NCBI RefSeq assembly: GCF_000237925.1
Contig: NC_031495.1
Span: forward strand, 36,425,511 to 36,489,510
DNA from: Schistosoma mansoni
Taxonomy: Eukaryota; Platyhelminthes; Trematoda; Strigeidida; Schistosomatidae
Length of the DNA: 64,000 nt
Direction: 5' to 3'
Shown: one piece after another, positions 37,790 to 50,600 of the stretch
Layout of the letters: every line of letters starts with the position of its first letter
How positions within the stretch are numbered: position 1 is the stretch's first letter
Position numbers and translations under genes: made by a program
Notes under the pieces: model-generated
Databases searched by the model: none
Seen by the model: only the letters and a program-made list of their open reading frames with translations
What the model was told of the DNA's origin: nothing

Positions 37790-38420
37790 TTATAGTGAGG
37801 AGACGGATCGCCTACGTGAAGTGCTTCTTCGCGAAGTATGTGACAGTTTACAGTCATCACGAAATCTAAGATAACGTGAAAGTGTATGACATAAATTCGC
37901 AATGTCATTCTGGGTCGTTTGAGATTTTACTTTGACTGAAAAAACCTCGGCATTAGAGGACTTCGTGAATTCTAGGATGCGGTCGGCAGATGCAGCCAGC
38001 TTGTCTACGGCGTTGAGGTAGCTTAGACAAGAAAAGCCGTTTGAATAGGCCATCATCGAAAGTTCATTTGCAAATTACCTCTTTCATCCTTATGTCTGTC
38101 GTAGAACCATGTTGCAGGTCGATGTTATTAAAAATTTGATCTAACCTTTGTCGATCGGTTAGATCCCCGCGTTTCAGAATGGACGTCTACAGAGTTTCGT
38201 AAGGTTCCGAAACATCACTAGTAAACATACTAGGTGTTGCGTAACTGTTGAATTCGAGAGATAGTGCCTTTACAACTTCGAGGAATTGTCCACGTGGATC
38301 AGTCTTTCCATGCTCATAGAAATCGGCCTCCGCGTAGCAGAACCAGGCTTCGATGTTGTCCGGGGCACTAGTTGAAACGAAGGTGGGGATATAGTTTTTA
38401 ACTTAAGTACCTTGGGTGTC
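37790..38420 (-). mobile_element. Ty3/gypsy LTR-retrotransposon fossil, gag fragment
   Basis: A fragment of the gag region, in minus orientation, of a schistosome gypsy-type element (Boudicca-like by recall). An arginine/serine-rich stretch follows a helical segment (LAASADRILEFTKSS), and weaker matches extend upstream to about 38400. No LTRs, protease, RT or integrase are visible next to it. It is clearly broken and old. Confidence 0.6.
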
Positions 38421-38974
38421 TGTTACGTCATAGTGCACTATAAAGTGCGAGAATGGACGAGGATAAAAGTGTACGAAAACTCGAAAAAAATCACGATATA
38501 TAAAACCTAAAATAAAGCAATGATTTATGAAATACCGAAAAGGAACAGACTCACGATTTAAAGGTCAGTGTACCAGATCACGTTAGACCCACCAATGAGA
38601 ATGTCACAGGTATTGTAGTTTGACAACACTTTATCAGTAACACCTTCTATAATTGAATCGCTCCCACCCAGTGAAATCGAAAGTCAGAATCAAGGAGGTT
38701 GGAAGATATATTTCACAGGTTATCAATATATCGAGAAGTAGCTGATCTAAACTGACCAGTGATCTCAGAAGACTTTTAGCACAACGTTCCAAACCATGAT
38801 CTGGTGCGGATGCTTGGTTGAGCGCCTTCAGCTAAGTGAGTCCATTAAAACTAATGTGGTCAGTATCCAATGTCGAACACATACAGAGCTATTGACTTTG
38901 TGGATTTATTTACCGCTACAATAGCTTACTATGTCTCCTGAAGGCTAGTCCTTAAAGAGCTGTTAATCACTGGT

Positions 38975-41900
38975 CAGTCAGTCACAACGTAGAACTTCGA
39001 ACGTACGTACATCAGTTCGAGTTGCCATACCACATTAACACAGAGACAGAATTGTCGATTCAAATCAAATAGTGATAGAAGTAGTAAGAGTATAAGCACA
39101 AATGTGAAAGATTAGGGTTTGAAGATGCTATTGAAGGAGTACAATACAAGGAAATAAATTTGAAAGAGAAAAAAGATACGGACATGAAGAATTCAGAAGA
39201 TTAGAATTTGGCAGAACACAAAGAGTGGATGCACCTTCGCCATAGCACACGATTTTGATCCATGTCATTCAAGGTCTCTAACCATTGATTGCTATCATCT
39301 CGCCAATCCCAACCAGGTAGTCTACACCTACCGACATGACTCAGTCCACTTGTCAGTGACTTCATGGATTTGTGCCACGTTTTGGTCTGGCCGCCCCTAG
39401 CTTTCTTCCAACCTACTCCTACACCATAAAACATTGCACGTCGGGACAGTCGGTGGTTGGGCATACGTAACACGTGTCCCAGCCACCTCAACTGATAAAG
39501 TTTCACTACTTCATCAATCGATCTGCCATCCTTACCTAGTACCCGTTTCCTAACAACTGCATTACTTACTCAGTGATCCCAGGATATATGAGCAACGCTT
39601 CGAAGACACCTATGATCAAATACTAGTAACCTACGAATGTCCTCTACTCTTACCGGTCATGTTTCACAGTCATAAAGTAGGACGGAACGAACTGCTGCAC
39701 AGTAAGCCCGTCTTTTGGTTGCTAGACGGATATCTCGCCTACGCCATAAATGACACAAGTTGGCGAAAGCTAGACGAGCCTTTCGTATCAATGCTGAGAT
39801 TTCGTCACACACCAGACCATAAGGACTGATGAGACTCCCAAGATAAGTGAAGCGGTCAAAACGTTCAACTACTTCACTCCCTACCATTAGTTCAAGTGCC
39901 GATGCAACCTAATCCTGAAGTAAAACCTTGCATTTCGAGGGGGAGAATCGCATCCCGAACATGCTTGCATTGTTGCTAATGGTGGCCAGAAGACCCTGAA
40001 TTTTGTCAGCGTCTTCACCAAATAGAACCACGTCATCGGAACATTCTAAGTCAACAAGTGAGTCTCCCGGTAGAGGTTCAACCCCTCTAAATTTAGATGA
40101 GGAAAGTGATATCTCTGAAAGCACGTCTACGATAAAGTTAAACAAGAATGGAGAGAGTGGAAAGCCCTGACGAACACCAATTGACGTAATCAATTCTGAT
40201 GACAGTTCGCTATAAGCTCTAACTCGACAGGTGTGTTCGAGTAGAGAGCCTTTATAAGGTTAATATGCTTCTTTGGTACTCCTTTCACTGACAAACACTG
40301 TCATAGAACCTCACGATCAACGGAGTCAAATGTCGCCATAAGGTCGAGAGATACTACTATTGTGGGACGTCTGAATGTATGTCTATGTTCTAGGACACGA
40401 TGCAGAGTAAATATTTGGTCTATACAACCACGTCCAGGTCGAAAACCAGCCTAGTTTTCTCAAGTCTGCTCTTCATGAGCTTTGGTTAGGCGTCGAAGTA
40501 TTGTTGAAGCCAATATTTTAGACACTGTATTAGTCAAACTGATTCTTCTGTGATTGTCACAAGAGGACTTTTTTCCTTTCTTGTAGACTGGCACAATCAG
40601 TGATTGGGACCAGTCAGATGGAATTACGTCCAGTTCCCAGATTCTACTTAAGACCTCAGTCAGTCTCGCTGCTAATACTGGACCACCATCCTTAAAAATC
40701 TAAGGTGTAAACCTATCAGGACCTCCTGCTCCTCATCGTTTCAGATTTCCTATAGCTTCTTCAACCTCGTTAACAGTTAAAGGACTTACATTAACTTCAC
40801 ATTCAGGTCGATTGAGGATCGTGGGAAACCGAAGCGTTGAACTGATCCCCAAAGTTTTCTGCCCATCGTTCCAATCTCCTGGATTGAGAATGAATAGCAT
40901 ATCCATCTTTTTCCGAGATAGTTTCACTGACAGTTGGATTCCTAATATCGATTTCCTTGACAAGTCTGAACAGTTGTCTGCTGTTGCCTATTGTCTTCAC
41001 TACCCACCACGGTTCACGATCATTGTGTAGGCCTCTTATTAGTCTTCCTTTAAGCTGACTCCGCTCTTCGTTATGTTCAGAGCCAGGTGTGATGAGTTTT
41101 CGAGCATCTATCAGTGCGGTAGATGCTGCTGAGTTCCAGTGTTTCTCCCTAACCTTATGGTCTACCGTACTAGCAGATATCACTGCTGTTTCCTCAGCTT
41201 TACGGATGTCATTCCACACTGCCTCAGGGTGGACACAACTTACATGGCTGCCTAACTGTTTTTCTAGTTGTTTCTGAAATATATTCTTAGCTTGCCTATC
41301 ATTAAGTAGAACTCTAAGAGACTTCCTTGCAGCATCTATTCTACGTCCAGTAGGATGCAGACAAATACGTGCTCATACTAGAGCATAATCTGAATCTAAG
41401 CATATGCTCCAGAATGAGCGAAAGTCATCTATCGAGCCCCTCAATCGGTGGCTGATAGCGATGTGATCTAGTTGGGTCCAACGTTGCGACGAATTCGAGG
41501 GTCGTCATGTCAAAAGATGATTTTCCTTGTGCTTAAAGTTAGTATTTGCTAGAAACATGCGGTTGTCTGAGCACAGCTGCAACAGACGGTTGCCATTATC
41601 AGTTCTTTGAGCCACGACACCATAAGATCCACCCAAGTGTCTTTCCCTTTCGCTTAGTTTACCTACTTGAGCATTAAAGTCACCAGCAACTATTACTACA
41701 TCAGAACGCCTAGCTTTTCGGAAATTTTCCTGCAGAACTCATCCTTTATATCATCTGAGCTGCAGTCAGTGGGAGAGTAGTCAGAGATAACGAAGAGTGT
41801 CCCTATCTTTCCGAGTCCTTACTGTTCCGTTTAGTCGGACAGTGCACAAACGACTGTCTACTGGGATCCAGTCTGAGAGAGCTAGTTCTGCCCTAGGACT

Positions 41901-42856
41901 CAATGCTATACCTACGCCAGCGAGGCCAAGGGAAGCAGAATCAGGGATTCCTGATACACGAAGCGTGAATCGAGTTTGTTCTTTATTATGACATGATGAG
42001 GTTAAATGAATGACGCTACTCGGATCTTGTATGCGCGTTTCGGAGACGCAGCACACATTGATGATGAGAGATCCTAAAGTCCTAGCTAAGAAGGCCTGTT
42101 GGCTTATTTAGCACAATGTTCAGACGTTAAAAGTTCCTACATGTAGTTTAGAGCGTGGTTTCAGGAGACCGGGAATTACGTTCCGTGTACTCGAGTCGTC
42201 TGTCCTAGTGGTGAGAGGTGATAAAGGGATGTGAAAAGGGTTAGTCGTGGAGATAAGACAGTTATTAGAAGGTGTAGGAAGAATTTAAATGTGACCAACT
42301 TGGTCTCGTGTGTTGTTACGGGTATGAGGGCTAATATCACTTCCCGGCTGCCCACACCGTAAGAGGGTATTTTCTTGAGGCACCTGAAAAGGAAGTTGGG
42401 TTAATGTTGGTCTTAACGACCTGGGAGCGTAATCGCAGAGCCCAAGGGACAACTGCTTGAGGCCGATCACGCACGGCCTTTTTGTGGGAGGTTTTTGACG
42501 TGTTAGCTCCGTTCTTCAAAGGGCCTTACCGCTGGAGATGGATATCTGTGAGGTAAGATGAGGCGTGACATTTTTAGAGTCGAGCTTTTCTAACCCCTTC
42601 CTTCCTTGTGAGAAGGCAGTATCGCTGCAGATGCTGTTTGTCCGAGGTAAACACTTCACTGCTGTCACACCCCTCTACAGTCAGCAGTACGACTTCGCCC
42701 TCAGACCTTGAGTTGATGCTTTTAGTCTTACCATTCTCCAATCGACCTGCCTGGGTTGGTAGAACCTACAGGAGCATATGTTCCAGCCAATATAGCTCAG
42801 TTGGGTCATCACGATAGGCAAGCCCGACCACCACCTCAAGGTAGCAGCAACGGGCC
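38975..42856 (-). mobile_element. RTE retrotransposon (copy D), full length but decayed, 12-bp TSD
   Basis: GTTAATCACTGG at 38963-38974 and 42857-42868 is a perfect TSD, so this 3.88-kb copy has both natural ends. They are a CAGTCAGTCA tail at low coordinates and a GGCCCGTTGCTGCTACC 5' end at high coordinates. Readable parts on the minus strand are endonuclease (CCVSETRIQDPSSVIHLTSS, 42056-41781), linker (VWNDIRKAEETAVISAS, 41219 on), RT with [20 protein letters not shown] and LVDLECSDDVVLFGEDADK (40193-39909, YADD changed to CSDD), and the C-terminal [18 protein letters not shown] (39506-39201). Many frameshifts and stops make it non-functional. It defines the ends of the family of copies A, B and C. 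Confidence 0.9.
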
Positions 42857-42868
42857 GTTAATCACTGG

Positions 42869-44680
42869 ACCCGATATCAGCTCGAAATTATAATAGCAAT
42901 AGTCGTCTGTAGGGTTAGAATGTTTTGCAGAGAAAGGCTTTCAACCTTCTGAATCTGACTTCAGTTAAGATTTGTCCTTATTATTTCATTGTGCTATTGT
43001 ATGGTGCCGTACCATCGACAATGAGTTATTGTTTGTCTGTGCACGGTGTCATATGCTGAAAAAACTAATCGATGTTGCTATTTGGCTAGCCTCTGGAAGA
43101 CTTGGTTGATTATTGTAGGTATAAATTTTATCTCACTATGTTAGATATACACTTGTTGATTTCTAGGTATTTAATAATTGTGTTTATCAGCGATTGTTTG
43201 AGGCACGGCACATTATTTCTTACCAGAAAATCTTTTGACTGCACATTTATTGGCAGTTAACTCTATCCAGACTTTTAATATTAAAATTTGAAGAGTATGA
43301 CTGTAAATATTATTAATGGATACGATTGCCACAAATTATAAACGCCTTGTCTCTTATAACTTCCTTGAACAATTTCCAAAAAATCGACATTTTTAAACTC
43401 GCTCTGCTTCAATACGTTGCACAAATTTTCCCATCCAGGTGTTTGTGCTTTATCTCGATTTTCCTTCGTATTACACGTAATAACAATTTTTTAACATGCT
43501 TATACTTACATATTTATTCCAAAAATGAACAAATATTTTTATTAATATGCGTATATTTGATTTTTTTTAAAAAAACAGAAACATAAATTTTTGAAAATCG
43601 CTTTTACGCTGTCGCAGGTGTATTAGTTTATTCGACTTCTTTCGCCCTTTTTTTGTCTTTACGGGCATACGAGTGTGTTTGGACATGCACTTACGTATTC
43701 TGTTTTTCTTTGCCAGGATGGCTGTAAAAGACAGAGTTTATGATGAATCTAAATGTTTGATGTTATCCATTATTATATTGTAAAACGTGGCTCCTTATAA
43801 TAAGGACAGTCGACTGGACGCTGCTAGACATAGAAAGCTATCAGAAGAGTGTATACCGGCGACAAATTCGTTGGGTTTAAATTTCTGACTGCCCACGCCG
43901 TAGGATCTTCACCACTTCACTAAGGGGGAATGATCTGTAGCGGTAAATAAATCCCCAAAGTCAATAGCTCTGTCAGTCTTCGACATTTGATGTTGACCAA
44001 GATAGCCAGTTTAGATAAGTTACTTTTAGATATGCCGACGATCTATCAAATATATCTTCCAACCTCCTCGCCTCTGACTTTTGATTTCACTGGGTTGGCA
44101 CGTTCTGATTACATGTATTACTGGTTAAGTTATTGTCGAACTCCAAATAATTGTGGTATCTTCACTGGTGAACTCGACGTGACTTGATACGGAAGGATGA
44201 CCGAGAATCTTCAGTTAGGCAAGTTCATTAAAACGAACGTGGTCGACGTCAAATATCGAAGACTTACAGAGTTATTGATGTTGGGGATTTTAGTCCAGTT
44301 ACGTACTTGAATATCAGACAGATATAACTATGTGCTTAACACTTAATTCGCGTTTCAAACACGTTCATTATGTATTGTTCATATTTAGTTGTTTCACACA
44401 ATATTTTGAACGATAATTTCAAGAGAAACTCTGAATTAAAAGTATTGGACTTTGATTCAATCTCACAGGCGGTAAGCTTGGAGTATCCGCTAGATGTTTT
44501 CAGCATCGCTGACCAGCCAGTCGTTCTAAGAAATGACAAGTGGATCTTAAATTTGTTTTTAATACTTTTTTGGTAAATGCCATAGAAGACCTCGTGGTTC
44601 AGTATTCTGGGTATTTTTGCACTCAGGCTATCATTTATACATAACCCGTTGTTTTCGGACGTTTTGGAATACCATATATC
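42869..44680. other. Intergenic flank upstream of KLHL12
   Basis: Probable promoter side of KLHL12. Positions 43930-43985 (inverted) and 44200-44290 (direct) share phrases with 38820-38940, so an unnamed repeat is present. A 68-codon open frame at 44370-44576 looks somewhat coding (LKVLDFDSISQAVSLEYPLD), but I cannot connect it to any gene. Confidence 0.35.
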
Positions 44681-47600
44681 ATGGGTACCCTACCAAAACA
44701 GCAAGGCATGAGATCTGATGGGCGTTCGCTTATGGACGAAGGTATGTCCGTTTATTACAGTCAAAGTGGCTTATCAGCACATTCTTTTTTCACAAGCTTC
44801 CCATGTAAATGATTACAAATTTTTCCCTTTACTCTCAATATCATCCAAATAATTCTTGGTAGTATTTGACATAAGGGTTGTTTATTTTTACCTCTGCAAT
44901 TTTGGTGTCGCATGTGTCAGTTATATATACCACATGAGTACAAACAGCATATTTTTTCGGTCAAATAATCTATAGGACTATCACGGGTCAATTCTCCAAA
45001 TGAAAATAAATATTCCCTCTAAGGCGTTAACGAAGCTATAACCGGTCAGCCCGTCTTGAGATCAAGATCTCCAAAACTCTACGTATGTCTGTGTCATCCA
45101 AAACATTGATATGTAGTGACAATGTAATCCATTTTATCAGGATTGATTAGGTGATGTGGCAAAAAATAAGTCACACACTCAAGCTCTTATTAAACCTAAG
45201 CTTTGCTTTGTTACAGTATTTAAGAAATGAAATATATTGGGGGTTAGTAATTCATGTGAATAAGCTCTACATCACACAGAATAACCAAGTTTTTCCTTTG
45301 GATATCTGCTGTAATTAGAGTCGGTTACTTTAGTGGTTTGTTGTCATTCAGAATTCATCATCTGTTACCTGGAATCTAGGTTCCCTATTTAGATGATCAG
45401 TTTGTATCCAAATATCCTCTTTTCATACGTCTAGTTAACTAGCTATAGATATTCGAAATTTTACTCAAACTTCCACCTTCGCCCTGTTTTGATACGGCCT
45501 TTCTATAAGCATTTAATAAAAGTACAATATACCGACTTATCAGTCAATCAGGGGATACTACCCAGTTTTGTGGAAATTAACAATAAACTCCAATAAGATT
45601 ACTGTGAATTAGTGGCTTTGATATGATAAATAACCCTTTATATGTCAACTTAATGATTAGCGTAAAGGAAAAAGGTTGGGTTTACGGATGTGGAACGGGG
45701 CTAGCGTTGTAAGTTGAGATCATAAACCTATAGAGTTTTTGTCAAAAGCTGAAATCAAGTATAGTGGAGAGAAGTTAGGTTTTTTTAATGGGAGTTAGAT
45801 CACATTTATGCAATAGGATGACGAATTAGGTCTGTAATGTTTATCACGAACTGAAATCGACTATAATGATAAGATACTTTTCTACCCCTTTGTTTACAAA
45901 ATTGCCTTAGGATTTAGGGTCAGGAGTTAGAGTGAGAGGATACTCTCTAGCTGCACAATCACCCTTGACTATGTACTGAATCATGTATTATATAACAGTC
46001 TGCATCAGAAGTAGGTATTTTTTATTATCTAACTTAGACTCCATATCGTATTCAGTCGGTCAGTCAGCTACAACGTAGGACCAGGCACACATGCATCGGT
46101 CCAAATCGCCATACCTTATTAACACAACATGATGAACACCGAATTCATAGAAGTAGTTTATTTAGTGGTGGTAATGTATAAAACAAAGATTATATATAAG
46201 GATGTAGTACAAGAAGAAAGAAAGATATGAAGAAATTTTAATCTCAAGGTTGAAGGGAAGACAAAGAGTGTATACACCTATGCCATTGTGGGTGGTGGTG
46301 CATGGCCGTTCTTAGTTGGTGGAGCGATTTGTCTGGTTAATTCCGATAACGATCGAGACTTTAACCTGCTAAATAGTAGACTGGTCCTCTGTGCTCGTTT
46401 AGGGCGCGGCTTCTATTGCTTCTTTATGGAGTAGTGTGGTCGTGATTCGGCGGGTGCGGTGCCAGTTTTTACTTCTTAGAGGGACAAGCGGCACACTTAA
46501 GTCGCACGAAATTGAGCAATAACAAGTCTATGATGCCCTTAGATGTCCGGGGCCACACGTGCGCTACAATGACGGTGCCAGCGAGTCTGGAAACCTGACC
46601 CGAAAGGGTTGGGCAAACTGTTTCATCACCGTCGTGACTGGGATCGGGGCTTGCAATTATTCCCCGTGAACGAGGAATTCCTGGTAAGTGCAAGTCATAA
46701 GCTTGCGCTGATTACGTAATAAGCCCCCAAATGCCCTGGTACGGCCGAGAGTGGGGAGAGTCCACTCTCCGTCTCGAAATGCTCTCACATGGCCAGCGAA
46801 TATATAGCCTCTGCCAGGGAAGTCCTACTCACTGCCTTCTCGTGGAGGGGATGTTGTTTACGAAAGTGAGAGGACGAAAAGCGAATGTCCGGCGCTTTAA
46901 CCGGGTTGGTGGATATAGAGGATCCACCTAGGGGAGTTGGAAAACCCTGATTCCAAACCAATGGTGCACATGGACTCCAGTATCCTGATGGAACGAATGG
47001 CGAATGAACCTGCTGTTGGTCACCGGCTACCATGGGACTGCATCTCCTCACGATGCTCCACTGCCTTGTGGATCAGACCTTTAGGTCAAAGGCTCGGGGT
47101 GTGGTCCCCTAAGAAAACCACCTGCTTCGGTTTGGGTACCTGGGCAGTATCACAGCCCACACACAAATAAATGAAATGATGAATTCTATTGACGATACTA
47201 TTCTCGCTCATATTAGAAGCAAGACAATTTACATTATTATTGTTATTATTATTATTACCATTATTATTATTATTATTATTATTATTTACTACGTCGCTTT
47301 TTCACTCCCTTTATTCCCAAATTGTGTATCCTTCCTTTCCAACTTATGCAGTAGCTCGCCCATGGTGGAAACTCTGTCCTATCTAAACGATCTCCAGTCA
47401 CTGTCTGGTTGAAAGTGAATGCTTCCACCAATTACGAATACTGAAGCAGTCTTTCTGAAAACACGTACGCCATTCAAGCTGGCTTCCTTCAACGTTCGCA
47501 TACTAATGCAGATCGGACAACAGATGGGGCTGGCTATGTCTTTAGAAAGTCTTAATGTTGATGTTTGCTGTCTATCCGAGACCCGTATTCAAGACTCTAG

Positions 47601-50600
47601 TGAAGTACTACAAATTCGTTCTCCATCTGTCGCTTCGAAAAGCTTGTTTCACGTGCGCTTATCCGGGGACTCTGTGGCATCTTCGTCCAGTCTTGCAGGC
47701 GTTGGTGTTGCACTAAGCGCTAGAGCTGAGGCAGCACTAATCGATTGGATCCCCATTAACAGTCGGTTATGTGCTGTTAGATTAGAAAGTTCCATCAAAG
47801 TGAGAAGAAACCGGCGTGAGAAACGGTGTCTTTTCGTCATCTCCGCCTATGCCCCGACAGATTGCAGCCCGGATGCAATCAAGGATGAGTTTTACCACCA
47901 GTTAACAGTTCTTCTCCAGAAAGCGCGTTCGACAGATATTGTAGTATTAGCCGGAGACTTGAATGCTCAGGTCGGGCGTCTAGGCACAGAAAAGAGTCGT
48001 TTAGGTGGCCGATGGGGACTTGTTGGTCGCAGGACAGATAACGGGGACCGTTTGCTGCAACTGTGCACAGACCACAACCTGTTTCTGGCTAGCACTAACT
48101 TCCGGCACAGTCATCGCCGGTGTGCCACCTGGCGTCCTCCCTCTGCATCTCAAGCCTGGACTCAGATTGATCACATCGCGATCAGCTACCGCTGGCGTGG
48201 TTGTGTACAAGACTGCCGCTCCTTTTGGAGTACCTATCTGGAGTCTGATCATGCCCTGGTCTGCGCCAATCTCACCTTACTTTTCAGTGGCCAAAGGATT
48301 GACCACCACCAACGGATCGATGTTAGTAAACTGGCTGCAACTTCTGTTGCAAGTAAGTATCGAGCGGAGCTAGCCTCTAGGCTAGCTACCATCCCATCGA
48401 AAAGTATAGATGAGCATTGGTTGCAAGTGTATGACGCCATGAAAATGGCGAGTAAAGCCGCTTGCGGCTTCGCGAAACGTCCCGCTTACAAGCACTGGGT
48501 TTCTTCTGGCTCCTTACAACTGATGGAAGCCCGTCGGTCTACTCCGGGTGACCGTGAGTTTGACCAGAAACGAAGACTGTTACGTAATGAAATCGGGCAA
48601 AGCTTGCGTAAGGACCGAGAAGCCTGGTGGTCGGAGCGTGCTAATGAGATGGAAGCAGCAGCTGCATCTGGTAACTGCCGGAAGCTCTTCCAACTCATGC
48701 GAGCCACTGGCAGCAAGAAGTCTGGTGTGAGTGAAACAATCTACGAGGATGACGGGATGCCAATCACTAACATCTCTCGACATCTTGGATGATGGGCGGA
48801 ATTTTTCGAAGGGCAGTTCAACTGGCCTGCTGCTCCGGCAACATCAACCAGTTTGTCCTGCCCCCCATGGCCGGTGACGACTGATCCACCAAACGAGGCG
48901 GAAGTCCGCAAGGAACTCCAACTCTTGAAACGTTACAAATCACCGGGCCCAGATGACTTACCTCCGGCTCTTTTTAAAGATGGTGGTGACTTTCTGACTA
49001 AGGAATTGACTGTGTTGTTTGCAAAGGTTTGGGAGCAAGAAAGTGTTCCAACATCATGGAATGAGTCGATAGTCGTCCCTATCTTTAAAAAGGGTTCACG
49101 TTGTTCCTGTAACAACTATCGGGGGATAAGTCTACTTCCGATTGCGTCCAAACTATTGGCTTCTATCATTCTTCGTAGGTTGTTTAAAACCCGAGAACGA
49201 TTGACTCACGAGGAGCAGGCTGGTTTTCGTTCTGGTCGAGGATGCATTGATCACATCTTCACCCTCCGCCAAATGTTAGAACACCGTCATACTTATCGCA
49301 GGCCAACAATCGTAGTGTTTCTTGATATCAGGGCTGCCTTCGATTCGTTGGACAGGACTGTTCTCTGGGATTGTCTATTGAAGAAGGGTGTGCCTGAGAA
49401 GTTCATTAACATCTTAAAGGCCCTGTATACGAACACCTCTGGCAGAGTGAGGGCATACAACCAACTTTCTCCCTTTTTTCATTCGAGCAGTGGGGTTAGG
49501 CAGGGTTGCCCGATCTCACCATTCCTCTTCAACTTTGCCATCGATGACATCCTGGAAACAGCTCTGATGGATGTAAGTAATGGCGGTGTGGATCTGCTGC
49601 CTGGAGAACGACTTCTCGACCTTGAGTATGCGGATGATATTGTCTTACTGTGCGATAATGCCCAAGGCATGCAATCCGCACTTAATCAGTTGGCAATCAG
49701 TGTCCGCAGGTACGGCATGTGCTTTGCACCCTACAAGTGCAAGGTACTCTTACAAGACTGGCAGGATTCTCATCCTGTACTCACCCTGGATGGTGAGCAG
49801 ATTGAAGTAGTTGAGAAGTTCGTGTATCTAGGTAGCTATATAAGTGCTGGTGGTGGCGTGAGTGATGAGATTGATGCACGTATAAGGAAAGCCAGAGCGG
49901 CTTATGCCAATCTGGGCCATCCTTGGCGCCTTCGTGATGTTAGTCTGGCTGTAAAAGGTCGGATTTACAACGCGTCGGTGAGAGCAGTTTTGCTCTATGC
50001 TTGTGAAACCTGGCCTCTCCGAGTTGAGGATGTTAGACGTCTCTCTGTGTTCGATCATCGTTGTCTCTGAAGGATTGCTGACATACAGTGGCAACACCAT
50101 GTTAGTAATGCAGAGGTTCGGCATCGTGTGTTCGGGCGCCGAGACGATAATTCAATTGGTGTCACCATCTTGAAACACCGACTTCGGTGGCTTGGACATG
50201 TTTTACGGATGTCGTCCCAGAGACTTCCACGCCGTGCATTATTTGCCGACTCTGGGACTGGTTGGAAAAAGCGGAGAGGAGGTCAGTGTATGACATGGTG
50301 TCGTGGCATGAAAGAAAGCTGCAAAGGGCTAGCTTCTGTTGGTCCTTCACGACTCCCTGGTTGGGGTCCGAGAGATGGTGCAACACAGTGGCTAGAGACG
50401 TTATCAGATATGGCTCAGAATAGAAGCCAGTGGCGATCCTGCTGCAACCTTCTTTTACTTTCTACATAAAGAGTGGTTCTAACTTTCTTAACTGAAAGAG
50501 TCTTCTGGTTGTACATTTCAGTCCGCCTTATCTTTTCATCCCTTCTCTTCCTACTTTCATTATTTTGTGTGGCGCATATGTATCTGGCGCCCTTTTGTAC

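Noticed and set aside
44370-44576. Possible exon before KLHL12
   Set aside because: Some coding character but no similarity I know, no partner exon and no clear splice sites.
46469-46693. Minus-strand 74-residue open frame
   Set aside because: It is antisense to the 18S rRNA fragment.
46870-46885. GAGGACGAAAAGCG, like a hammerhead GAAA arm
   Set aside because: It is part of the RTE leader; no CUGANGA or pairing stems around it.
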